From positions 335,981-399,980 of the forward strand of contig NZ_CANMQD010000003.1 of NCBI RefSeq assembly GCF_947499945.1: a stretch of DNA of 64,000 nt, read 5' to 3'. Position numbers and translations under genes: made by a program. The stretch is from an uncultured Sulfitobacter sp. (GTDB taxonomy: Bacteria; Pseudomonadota; Alphaproteobacteria; Rhodobacterales; Rhodobacteraceae). Below the pieces are notes generated by a model. That model made no database searches, was not told the DNA's origin, and saw nothing but the letters and a program-made list of their open reading frames with translations. The first letter of the stretch is position 1. Each line of letters starts with the position of its first letter. Shown in pieces: positions 8,613 to 17,054 of this stretch.

Positions 8613-9161
8613 TCATCGGAACTCTTCCATGTCAGGCTTCTGTCTTTGCATCGCATGAAAATTCTCCATGGTGAAGTCAACTTCCTCGCCGCTGACCCAG
8701 CCAAACAGTGACCTCTTCACTGCAGTGAGTGGTTCTTCGTAGATGTGAATAGCGTGGCTTTGCCCGAACCCTTCTGCCGTAATTGCGTGGATCGCGTCAG
8801 CACCAAGACTGGTCACTTCACCAGCTGAAATCACCTTGTTTCCACCATGTCTGAGTCGGGTCGGTTCACGCTTGTAAAGAACCTCTACTTTGGTGCCACG
8901 ATAGACTGCGATATACACAGGCATGCAGTGCTCGTGCGGGGCGAGAACTACGTCTGAATTGTAACGGCAGGTCCAGATCGAACAGAACTCGTCCTCAAAA
9001 AGCATGACTTCGTCAGTTTCCAAAGATGCGATGGCATCCGCCATGGTTTCAGACTCCGAAAAACTACTCTTAAGCAATTTGCGGATTGCAAATGTGGCGT
9101 TATCAGAAGCCGCTGCGACACGAGCCCTTTCTACAAAACTATTGAGAATAGACTGAGTCAT
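8613..9161 (-). CDS. Cupin-fold, cysteine-dioxygenase-like metalloprotein
   Basis: The protein has 182 aa and looks like COG5553-type predicted metal enzymes of the double-stranded beta-helix superfamily. The probable metal ligands are the two His of PHEHCMPVYIAVYRG near residue 95 and a later His in GADAIHAITAEG near residue 142, giving the three-His facial set of thiol dioxygenases. Such enzymes oxidise small thiols (family knowledge); the substrate here is open. Transcribed towards the dehydrogenase gene. Confidence 0.7.
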   Translation of the reverse strand: MTQSILNSFVERARVAAASDNATFAIRKLLKSSFSESETMADAIASLETDEVMLFEDEFCSIWTCRYNSDVVLAPHEHCMPVYIAVYRGTKVEVLYKREPTRLRHGGNKVISAGEVTSLGADAIHAITAEGFGQSHAIHIYEEPLTAVKRSLFGWVSGEEVDFTMENFHAMQRQKPDMEEFR

Positions 9162-9524
9162 TTCAAATATTCTCTATCTGACAGTGGCGGGCGGTGTTGT
9201 TTGAAAGCACCAAATTCTGGTTTTGCGGATCACAATCAACAGCGTATAGTTTTCCTACTTCGAGCAACAGAATTGAGAAAGTATTTCAAGAAAAGAATGA
9301 TAGCTTCCCTGACGATTGTCGACCTTCATTCCAGAGGTGGAGACCGGCAGCATGTTGCGCATGGGGGCCATTTATACACAGCGCTGCGCATGGCTGCTCG
9401 CCGTCCATATTTCGACCCCAATCGATCTAGGCTTGGATAATTTGGCAGGCTGTCCCCTGAACCAAAACGCGATCTGGTTGAATAGCGCTTAGAATATAGA
9501 AAACGTACACTTAATGGAGCTTTT
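9162..9524. other. Intergenic region between divergent genes
   Basis: These 363 bp separate the cupin gene and the SDR gene. They must hold both promoters, but I see no clear -10/-35 pair, no strong dyad and no credible small gene. A GGAG ribosome-binding site for the SDR is at 9516-9519. Confidence 0.4.
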
Positions 9525-10319
9525 ATGCCCAGACTACAAAACAAAATAGCCCTCGTAACTGGGGGCGCGAGAGGAATCGGCGCCGCTATTGCAAGCGCCT
9601 TTCGCGATGAGGGGGCTGATGTCATCCTGACTGACATAGACGTCGAAACCGGGCAATTCATGGCCGACAGCATTGGTGCAAAATTCGAGCGCGTTGATGT
9701 GTCATCTGAGGCTGATTGGGTGGCAGTAGCACAACGCTACCCCACCCTCGACGTGCTGGTGAACAACGCTGGTATAACCGGCTTTGAAGGGCCATTTGAT
9801 GGCGCGCCGCCCGCTCATGACCCTGAGAATGCGTCTTTGGCAGATTGGCGGGCTGTTCACGCGGTGAACAACGATGGTACTTTTCTCGGCTGCCGTTATG
9901 CAATCCGTGCCATGAGGGAAAAAGGCGTGGGAAGTATCATCAATATCTCGTCCCGCTCGGGGCTTGTCGGTATTCCGATGGCCGCTGCATGTGCGGCCTC
10001 GAAAGCCGCGATCCGTAACCATACCAAATCAGTTGCGCTCTACTGCGCTGGACAGGGTCTCGCCATTCGGTGCAATTCAATTCATCCCGCTGCGATTATG
10101 ACGCCTATGTGGGAGCCTATGTTAGGTGATGGTCCTGACAGGGCAGACCGCGAGGCTGCGATGGTGGCAGACACCCCCATGCGGCGGTTTGGCGAAACGA
10201 ATGAGGTTGCAGCGCTTGCTGTGATGCTCGCTTCCGACGAAGCGGCCTACATGACGGGCACTGAACTGACCATTGATGGTGGTATCCTCGCAGGGTCAAC
10301 GGCAACGCCGGGCGGGTAA
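9525..10319 (+). CDS. SDR-family oxidoreductase
   Basis: The protein has 264 aa, a classic short-chain dehydrogenase. Motifs: TGGARGIG at residues 12-19, Asp after the third strand (LTDIDVET, suggesting NAD preference), NNAGITG, catalytic Ser in NISSRSG, and a C-terminal LTIDGG. The usual Tyr-x-x-x-Lys is altered: the segment after GLVGIPMAA reads [10 protein letters not shown], so Cys or Ala stands where the catalytic Tyr is expected while Lys is kept. Activity may therefore be changed. No partner gene is evident. Confidence 0.82.
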   Translation: MPRLQNKIALVTGGARGIGAAIASAFRDEGADVILTDIDVETGQFMADSIGAKFERVDVSSEADWVAVAQRYPTLDVLVNNAGITGFEGPFDGAPPAHDPENASLADWRAVHAVNNDGTFLGCRYAIRAMREKGVGSIINISSRSGLVGIPMAAACAASKAAIRNHTKSVALYCAGQGLAIRCNSIHPAAIMTPMWEPMLGDGPDRADREAAMVADTPMRRFGETNEVAALAVMLASDEAAYMTGTELTIDGGILAGSTATPGG

Positions 10320-10891
10320 TCTGTAATAGGAGCGGATGTTCGGGCACCCGTTCCGATTTCATAAATTGCGGCCCATCAAAGCGATGCTTGAAATGGTGGT
10401 AAAACTATGTACCACGATCATTTGGCCGGATAGGTTAATGCACGCTCGTCTCGCAATTGCAGTGAACGGCAACCTTGAGCCCCTTCCAAATACTTTCTGC
10501 GATGATCGAGCGCAAATACAACGCAGTCCTTATATAGGTCTATCTGTTCGGCCAATTTAGACCCGTGCCTGCGATGTGGTTGCAAAATCAATGCCGGATC
10601 TATTCCGTAGTGGAGGTGATGCCGCTGGTACCGACCCCCAGCGAAGCCCTCACCACACTTACATTTTCCAATTCATGAAACGTGTCCCATTCCTGTGGCA
10701 ATGACGCAGCGCGTGTGCCGCGTTCCCTGATGTGTATTGCCCCTTCTTGAGACGCGCCGCGGTAAGCCTTTGGCAACTAAAACTCAACGATTTGGAAAAG
10801 GTTTGTCGCCATACCGTCAACAATCCAAACCCTCCGTCCCGAAGAGAGGGTGCCACTGACAGGGCCGTTAATTGTATTTGGAGTATCCAAT
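10320..10891. other. Intergenic region before the RTX gene
   Basis: These 572 bp contain only short non-credible open frames. A GGAG ribosome-binding site for the RTX gene is at 10880-10883. I see no repeats or RNA gene. The length suggests a complex promoter or decayed DNA. Confidence 0.35.
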
Positions 10892-12622
10892 ATGCCCATA
10901 GGCAAGACCACAAAAGGTAATGACTGCATTACAGGCACAAACCGGAATGAACGACTTGAAGGCGCAAACGGTAATGACACACTGATCGGTGGCGGCGGTG
11001 CGGACACGCTGGTTGGTGATAACGGTAATGATCGGTTGATCGCAAGCAATGCCAGCGGCACAACGGGTCTGCGCGGTGGTGACGGCGACGATTACCTTTA
11101 TGCGTCTATCCCGGGCAAGGGTCAGGTGCATATGTTTGGCATGGATGGTGATGACACGCTTGTCCTTGATCTGACGAAAGACCCCGACAAATTTAGCGAC
11201 GGGGAGCAGATCAGTTATAACGGTCATCACGCCTATGGGGGGGTGGGTGCAGACACGTTCGCCTTTGTTAACGAAAGCAAAGCAAGCGGCGTCATCATAG
11301 GGCGCATAGATGATTTTAACGCTTCCGAGGACGTGCTGATGCTCGACGACGAAGAGCTTGATCTGCGTAACCCACCAGATGATGTGCATCTGTTCGCCTT
11401 CAAAGACCAGCAATGGATACAGATCGGTGAGAACGCATATTTCGCACTGGAAGGCGCGCGCGAAGGAGGGACGGAGCGGCACTTCCTCGATGCCACCGAT
11501 TTGCAGGCGATGCTGCGGGCCAGTAAAGATCCTGATGCCAGAGTCAGATTTGTCGATCAGGTCAACGAGGTGCCCATTGATCTGCTTCCGCGAAACATGG
11601 GTTTCGACACCGACAGAAACATTGGGGGTACCAGTAGTGAGCAGAATTTTTTCGGCTCGTCTGGAAATAATGCCGTAAACGATACCCGTGTTCGCAGCGC
11701 TACGGACTTCAAGAAGGTCACGGACAACCGTTTCGAGGGGCGTGACGGCAACGATCTGATCAACGCAGGCAAGGGGCATGATACGTTGTCGGGCGGCGAG
11801 GGCAGTGACAGCCTTGCAGGCGGTCCAGACGATGATCTGTTGAGGGGCGGCAGAGGCAAAGACTTCCTTTTTGGTGGAAGCGAACATGACACGGTGCTGG
11901 GCAATACCGGCGATGATATGCTGGAAGGCGGCAGTGGCAAAGACTGGCTCGGTGGGGGGCAAGGCGATGATGTAATGCGCGGACAGTCAGGGCGCGATAC
12001 TCTGCTTGGCGGTGCGGGGAACGACGTTATGAGTGGCGGTAGCAGTGCAGACCAACTCAGCGGTGACAGCGGGCGCGACCGCATCTACGGCGCGGAGGGC
12101 AATGATTTGCTGCGCGGTGGATCTGGTCGCGATACCCTTTGGGGAGGGACGGGTAGCGATAGGTTAAACGGCGGTGGCTGGAATGATCGCCTGCACGGGC
12201 AACGTGGCGACGATAGGCTGACAGGTGGCCAAGGCAATGACACGCTATTCGGCGGCAGTGGCGACGATTGGCTCCGTGGTGGAAAGGATCAGGACCTGAC
12301 GTGGGGTGGCGCGGGTAGGGACACTTTCGCCTATTCCGATGAAGACTTGCTGAACTGGGTCGATCTTTCCGGTGATGTCGACAACCGGGCTGGGCAGCTT
12401 GACCGCATAGAGGATTTTGAGATCGGGGAGGACGAAATTCTGCTATCAGGATTTGCCAACACCGCTGACATATCCGATCTAGACGCCACCACTCTCATTC
12501 TCGATGGCAAAAGTTATGGCATGCTGTCTATCGAAGAGACCAATCAGCGCATTCTCGTCCAGCTCGAAAAGGAGGAGGCACTCGAAGAGCTAATGGATAA
12601 AGACAATTTCGTATTCTTCTGA
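10892..12622 (+). CDS. RTX (hemolysin-type calcium-binding repeat) protein
   Basis: The protein has 576 aa, no Sec signal peptide, and is probably secreted by a type I system through its C-terminus, which ends FVFF. Block one of GGxGxDxLxG repeats spans residues about 10-55. A module at about 117-245 contains GADTFAF and IDDFNASEDVLML. Block two, about 20 nonapeptide repeats, spans about 282-475, and is capped by a second module with GRDTFAYSDED and IEDFEIGEDEILL. I see no catalytic domain. ATG 10892 was chosen over an earlier in-frame start because of the GGAG site 8 nt upstream. The repeats bind calcium (family knowledge). No export genes are nearby. Confidence 0.88.
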   Translation: MPIGKTTKGNDCITGTNRNERLEGANGNDTLIGGGGADTLVGDNGNDRLIASNASGTTGLRGGDGDDYLYASIPGKGQVHMFGMDGDDTLVLDLTKDPDKFSDGEQISYNGHHAYGGVGADTFAFVNESKASGVIIGRIDDFNASEDVLMLDDEELDLRNPPDDVHLFAFKDQQWIQIGENAYFALEGAREGGTERHFLDATDLQAMLRASKDPDARVRFVDQVNEVPIDLLPRNMGFDTDRNIGGTSSEQNFFGSSGNNAVNDTRVRSATDFKKVTDNRFEGRDGNDLINAGKGHDTLSGGEGSDSLAGGPDDDLLRGGRGKDFLFGGSEHDTVLGNTGDDMLEGGSGKDWLGGGQGDDVMRGQSGRDTLLGGAGNDVMSGGSSADQLSGDSGRDRIYGAEGNDLLRGGSGRDTLWGGTGSDRLNGGGWNDRLHGQRGDDRLTGGQGNDTLFGGSGDDWLRGGKDQDLTWGGAGRDTFAYSDEDLLNWVDLSGDVDNRAGQLDRIEDFEIGEDEILLSGFANTADISDLDATTLILDGKSYGMLSIEETNQRILVQLEKEEALEELMDKDNFVFF

Positions 12623-13063
12623 GGATAACCTTTCCGATTGGGCGACTTTCGGGTCGGCTCCGCCAAGGATTTCCGCGCTGTGCACCACGCGGGTTACGGC
12701 GTGACGGGTCTGGATAACCTTTGTAAAATGGACCTTTTAGGTCTGCTTATTGTGGTCAAACGTGACAGATGAATTCAGTGGAAATAATCTCCGCATTAAT
12801 GGTTCTGGCGCAGATTAGAATGCGTGGCATGGTCATACTCACATGAGAGCGTGGGGTTCAAAAATGACGTGTTGTTGAACGGTTTGCTAAACTGGAATGA
12901 GGTGCTCTTGCGGTCGGATGCGGCATTGTGAGCAAAGCTGCCACTCATCCACACCGCCCACCCAAAGAAATTCCCCAACCCGCCAACTAACCTCTTGACG
13001 CATTCCACCCTGTGCAATATCCCGCGAGGACGCTTTGGGGCTTACGCTCTAAAGGTGCAGCGC
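12623..13063. other. Intergenic region before the second tRNA-Asp
   Basis: These 441 bp contain no recognisable gene, strong dyad or repeat. They should hold the promoter of the tRNA-Asp at 13064. Confidence 0.35.
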
Positions 13064-13140
13064 GCGGTTGTAGCTCAGCTGGTTAGAGTATCGGCCTGTC
13101 ACGCCGAGGGTCGCGGGTTCGAGCCCCGTCAACCGCGCCA
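13064..13140 (+). tRNA. tRNA-Asp (GTC), copy 2
   Basis: A 77-nt tRNA identical in sequence to the copy at 1625-1701, with encoded CCA. A few flanking bases on both sides also match, so the copies form an 81-bp or so direct repeat 11.4 kb apart. Confidence 0.95.
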
Positions 13141-13153
13141 CTGCTGCTTAAAA

Positions 13154-13178
13154 GGCCTTCCTTCGGGGAGGTCTTTTT
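13154..13178 (+). terminator. Rho-independent terminator of tRNA-Asp copy 2
   Basis: GGCCTTCC, loop TTCG, GGGAGGTC, then TTTTT. It is a compact stem with a stable UUCG tetraloop right after the tRNA. The first tRNA-Asp copy lacks this element. Confidence 0.8.
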
Positions 13179-13197
13179 GCATTCGGATGCTCAGGTT

Positions 13198-14019
13198 TTA
13201 CGGTCGGGGCTGCGCGTTGCGGCCAAATCCCAGAATTTCTTCCAGATCATGATCAAGCTGGCTGTTCATCCAATCGCCATCTTCCTTCGACCAGGTCTCG
13301 GGGAGAGGCGCACGATGTGCGGTGCTCTTCTTCCAGTTGTTGCCCATGCGGCGTTTCTCGGGGGAGTAGCCGTGTTTGGTCGGCATGAGAGAGAATTCCG
13401 CAGCCAGATCGGCGAGGAAGCCCTCGGGATTTGCGTTGAACGCATCAAGGCGAACATAGGCGACCGAGGCACCACGTGCGCGCATCGAAAGCAGGGCACG
13501 GTGTTTGAGGTTGCGCATGGCAAATATATTCTCGAACCGCTCGCCTGTGATCGGGTGGCGCTCCCATTGAATTTCCTGCTCTGCGTAATCAAGATCGGGG
13601 TTGATATGCTCGAAGAATCCAACCTTATCGACAATGGACTCCCAGGGCGTGCGAATAAACGTAGGGAAATCAAGCGCCTGCAGCCTTGGGTTGGAGTGCC
13701 AAGGTCGTTTGTAGAATGACCGCGCCCAGTCGCTTGCGTTGCGCACGGCACAGACCACAAGGAAACTTGGCGGAATGGCGACCATAAAAGGAAAGCTGTG
13801 CTTCCAGCCCAAGGCCTCGGTACGCATGATCTTGAGACTGGTTTGCATGGATTTGCGCACGATATTGGTGCCACAGCCGCGTTCGCCCAGCACCTGATAT
13901 TTGTCGATCGTGGCATCATGCGCTTTGTGAAAGTGCCAGCCTGTGGTGGTCATGTCGTTGGTCATTCTAGCAACGAAGTCGTCCGAGCCGATAGGGCGGG
14001 AGGCGAAGGGTATTGTCAT
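13198..14019 (-). CDS. Sulfotransferase-like P-loop protein
   Basis: The protein has 273 aa. Residues 44-56 (LGERGCGTNIVRK) resemble the 5'-phosphosulfate-binding loop, and CAVRNASDWARSF near residues 90-102 resembles the 3'-phosphate motif of PAPS-dependent sulfotransferases. The rest is weakly conserved, so the call is by motif and length only. ATG 14019 (MTIPFASR) was preferred to an upstream start because of a GAGAGA site. It is divergent from a glycosyltransferase gene, so a role in decorating a surface glycan is plausible (inference). Confidence 0.6.
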   Translation of the reverse strand: MTIPFASRPIGSDDFVARMTNDMTTTGWHFHKAHDATIDKYQVLGERGCGTNIVRKSMQTSLKIMRTEALGWKHSFPFMVAIPPSFLVVCAVRNASDWARSFYKRPWHSNPRLQALDFPTFIRTPWESIVDKVGFFEHINPDLDYAEQEIQWERHPITGERFENIFAMRNLKHRALLSMRARGASVAYVRLDAFNANPEGFLADLAAEFSLMPTKHGYSPEKRRMGNNWKKSTAHRAPLPETWSKEDGDWMNSQLDHDLEEILGFGRNAQPRP

Positions 14020-14108
14020 TTTGTGTCTCTCACGGCTTACTGCGCGAACACCCCGCAGGTCCGACACAGTCTGGTCAATTGTACGGGAAATGAAAAGAAG
14101 GAAGAGGC

Positions 14109-14981
14109 ATGCAGACAGCAGCAGCAGTCACAATGGTGCGCGATGACGCGTTTTTTCTGCGTGCGTGGCTGGCCCATTACGGTGAGATGTTCGGGCGGCA
14201 GAACTGTTATGTAATCAACCATGGCTATGGTGAGGAAGTGGCCGAGCTGGCCAAGGGGTGCAACATCATTGGTATTCCAGGTGATCCGCATAAGAACTTT
14301 GACGTCAAACGCTGGGGGTTGCTTAACAATCTGGTGGGCGGATTGCGCAAGTATTACCGCCATGTGATTGTGGGCGATGTGGACGAGCTGGTGATTGTCG
14401 ATCCGAAGGCTGAGATGAACCTGTTGCAGTTTCTGGAGCAGGCGCCCGAAAAGCGGGTGCTGACGCCCTTGGGGCTGGAAGTAATCCACCGCGTGGATAT
14501 TGAACCAGAGGTAATTACTCACCGCATCCTTGGACCGCGTCGCCATGTGCGCCCTGCGCCGCATTATTCCAAGCCTTGTATTATCTCGGCAGCGGCCAAG
14601 ATTTCGCGCGGCGGACATTTCTCACAATACCCTAAGCTGCACACGCCTGAGGATTTGTATCTGTTGCATCTGAAGTTTTGCGATGTGGATCAATATACGG
14701 GGGCGATGGACCGCCGCAATGCGATCACCAAGGAGATGGGCGACGACATTAAAGGCACCTCCATCGGGCGGCACTGGTTTTCGGAGGAGCGTGGCGCGGA
14801 TCGTGAGATGTTCGAGGGGTTTGCCGCGTTGACGATGGAGGAGGGGTTCGACCTCGGTTTTATGCGCAAGCGTATGCAACGCTCGTTCAAGGCGCGGGGC
14901 GAGACGGGTTTTTTTGAGTTCAACCGCCCCAGCTATGAGACCCAATATCTGTTGCCAGAGCGGTTTGTCGATGTGATCTAG
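14109..14981 (+). CDS. Glycosyltransferase family 2-like protein
   Basis: The protein has 290 aa. The N-terminus VTMVRDDAFFLRAWLAHY is typical of the glycosyltransferase 2_4 / GT92-like family, and VIVGDVDELVIVD near residues 87-99 holds the DxD-type metal/nucleotide-sugar site. No membrane segment is seen, so it is cytoplasmic. Substrate unknown. It is 89 bp from the divergent sulfotransferase-like gene and overlaps the next minus-strand gene by 4 bp at the 3' end. Confidence 0.8.
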   Translation: MQTAAAVTMVRDDAFFLRAWLAHYGEMFGRQNCYVINHGYGEEVAELAKGCNIIGIPGDPHKNFDVKRWGLLNNLVGGLRKYYRHVIVGDVDELVIVDPKAEMNLLQFLEQAPEKRVLTPLGLEVIHRVDIEPEVITHRILGPRRHVRPAPHYSKPCIISAAAKISRGGHFSQYPKLHTPEDLYLLHLKFCDVDQYTGAMDRRNAITKEMGDDIKGTSIGRHWFSEERGADREMFEGFAALTMEEGFDLGFMRKRMQRSFKARGETGFFEFNRPSYETQYLLPERFVDVI

Positions 14982-15397
14982 GCCTGTTTGCGCAGGGCGC
15001 GTTCTGAGAAAAAGCCCATGCCGAGTGCAAAGAGTTGACCACAGACGAGCCAAATCACGACGTCCCGTCCGTTGAGCGATGACGCGAAAACGACGACCAT
15101 CACCGCACTCCAGTGCAGGCCTTCGATTACATAATAGGTGTATCTTTTGCGGCCGGGCATTGTGGTCATGTCGGGTTTGGCGAGCATACCGTCGAGATGG
15201 GGCGCGCCCGCTGTCAGGGCTGTCTGTGCGAGGTTGAGAGCCGTCACAACGAGGCCGATGAGCAAAAAGAGGAAGGGCGAAACATTCCCTTGCCAAATGG
15301 CGCAAAGAAAAAGCAGCGCATAACTGAATGCAAACTGCCAGCCGTTGCGTTTTAGGCGGTCATGGAAGTCTGATTTACTTGGGAAATAATCGTGCAT
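14978..15397 (-). CDS. Small integral membrane protein
   Basis: The protein has 139 aa with about four hydrophobic segments (FAFSYALLFLCAIW, PFLFLLIGLVVTALNLA, WSAVMVVVFASSL, VVIWLVCGQLFALGMGFF). It starts at ATG 15397, next to a possible GTG at 15400. I do not recognise the family. It is convergent with the glycosyltransferase gene. Confidence 0.65.
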   Translation of the reverse strand: MHDYFPSKSDFHDRLKRNGWQFAFSYALLFLCAIWQGNVSPFLFLLIGLVVTALNLAQTALTAGAPHLDGMLAKPDMTTMPGRKRYTYYVIEGLHWSAVMVVVFASSLNGRDVVIWLVCGQLFALGMGFFSERALRKQA

Positions 15398-15477
15398 CAC
15401 ACATCCCCGAGTTGGTTGGTTTCTTAGCGCTAAGATATCACGTAATGTTAGCCGTACAAATAGAATATTGTTCTACT

Positions 15478-16296
15478 TTATGGACTTGCAAAAAATCGCC
15501 AGATGGCTGCGGTGGCGTCCAACTCGCGGCTTGCTGGACCTTGGATCCATCTGGCGCGGGGGCCCGCGCCGGGCCATTCGTGACCGTGGCCACGCAGCGT
15601 GATGTGCAGGAGAGGGGCGGTGCAATTTGTGTATGTGATGAAGTCGGCAGTGGTGTCGCCGCCTGTCTGGTTAAAACGTTGTACGGGCGCGGGTGGGCCG
15701 CAGTGGTTGCGATGTGCCCACTGGCCAAGGGTCTCGGATGTCGAGAGCATTCCGCCGTGGCGGCGGCTGGGCGGCAAACCCTCCGGCGGGACGATCGGAT
15801 CAGCGCTGCCGTGGATGAACAGGGCGGGCATGGGCCTACCGTCCTTACAATGCGGTCTGCGGGGCGCGTTCATGGCAACAACGGCGATGGCGCGGATCAG
15901 GTCGGGGTGGGTGCAGGCCATGCGCAGGGCCATCGCGCCTCCATTTGAATGCCCTGCGAGATAGATGCGGGAGGGATCGGCGCGGCCTTCGGCAATTTGG
16001 GTGGTTATGAGATTTGTGAGTGTGGCAACATCGGTAGAGGTGGAGCTGCTGTCGTCCCAGCGCCGACGTGGGCCAGAGGGGTAAGCGACGCTAAATCAAT
16101 GGGCGCGGGCCAGCGCGTCAAAACCCGTTTTGCGCTGCATCGCGGGGCCTGAGCCGGTGAAACCGTGCAGGACGACGATGAGGGGAGCGGGGGCCACATC
16201 GCCGCGCCCGTCGGTGAGGATCAGGGCAGCTCCGGCATTTGCAGGCAGTGTAAAAACTGGCAGCAGTGCAATCACCGCTGCCAGTAAGATCCGCAT
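15478..16296 (-). pseudogene. PHB-depolymerase-family esterase with one in-frame stop
   Basis: One frame reads as a full secreted alpha/beta-hydrolase of 272 codons, interrupted only by TGA at codon 67 (16098-16096), between ALARAH and FSVAYPSG. Before the stop: signal peptide and the oxyanion segment VVLHGFTGSG. After the stop: nucleophile elbow GHSNGGAM (Ser117), acid in HGSADPIVPP, and His in RGHGHEWPG. Relatives have Gly at this spot (from memory), so a GGA to TGA change is likely. The ATG overlaps the stop of the upstream DsbA-like gene (TGATG), so the pair was coupled. Reads as LpqC-type esterase. It could also be a sequencing error. Confidence 0.8.
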
Positions 16297-17039
16297 CAGC
16301 CGCGTTTGTCGGCGACGATGGCCTGCATCTGATCAAGGGGCAGGTAGCCGCGCAAAAGCTCGTCCTGCATGACAAAAGTGGGTGTGCCGGAAATGGCGAG
16401 AACGCCTGCCAACTCACGGGTGGTTGCGATCTCCGCAGTGACTTCGTCTGAGTTCATGCGGGCCTCAATGGCTTCCATATCCAGACCAAAGGTGTTTCCG
16501 AGACGGGCAAGGGCGGGCATGGTCACATCCCCTTTGAAGTTCATCAGCGCGTCGCCCACGGCTTTGTAGCTGTCGCCGCCTGCAATCTGTTTGACTGCGA
16601 TGGCAAAACGCGAGGCCAGCACTGACGCATCGCCTAGAATGGGCAGCTCTTTCACGATGAGTTTGATGTTGCCATCGCTCTCAAGCAATTCGGCCACTTC
16701 GCCATGCGCACGTTTGCAATAGCCGCAGCGGTAGTCGAGGAATTCGACCAGAACGATATCGCCATCAGGATTGCCGCCAACCCATGAGTAGCCATCGTTA
16801 AAGATCGACTCGGCATTGTCGCTCACCAAATTGAAGTCAGCCTGTGCCTGATCTTCGGCTTCGCGGTTTTGCAGGATTTCAACGGCCTGCATGATCACTT
16901 CGGGGTTCTCGAACAGATAGGCGCGGACTTCGGCGCGAAACAGCGCACGCTCCTCGTCTGTCATGGATTTGAGATCATCCGCAAAGGCGGTTGTGGCTAG
17001 CAGCCCCAGCAGGGAGGTCGTGGCAATAAGGCGTTTCAT
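16296..17039 (-). CDS. DsbA-family periplasmic thiol oxidoreductase
   Basis: The protein has 247 aa with a signal peptide ending AFA near residue 20. The thioredoxin-fold active site CGYC lies at residues 105-108 and the cis-Pro loop reads SGTPTF near residue 222. The about 80-residue N-terminal extension before the thioredoxin domain is typical of the Com1/ScsC-like branch that oxidises or isomerises disulfides in the periplasm. It overlaps the esterase gene downstream by 1 nt and follows the M48 protease gene by 15 nt, so the three form an envelope operon. Confidence 0.88.
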   Translation of the reverse strand: MKRLIATTSLLGLLATTAFADDLKSMTDEERALFRAEVRAYLFENPEVIMQAVEILQNREAEDQAQADFNLVSDNAESIFNDGYSWVGGNPDGDIVLVEFLDYRCGYCKRAHGEVAELLESDGNIKLIVKELPILGDASVLASRFAIAVKQIAGGDSYKAVGDALMNFKGDVTMPALARLGNTFGLDMEAIEARMNSDEVTAEIATTRELAGVLAISGTPTFVMQDELLRGYLPLDQMQAIVADKRG

Positions 17040-17054
17040 ATCAATTCACTCTCG

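Noticed and set aside
10868..11962. A 364-codon minus-strand frame opposite the RTX gene
   Set aside because: It is antisense to the clear RTX repeats and has biased, repetitive content.
16005..16199. A frame overlapping the stop in the esterase, suggesting a frameshift
   Set aside because: Careful reading shows that both halves of the esterase are in the same frame, so the break is a stop codon and not a frameshift.
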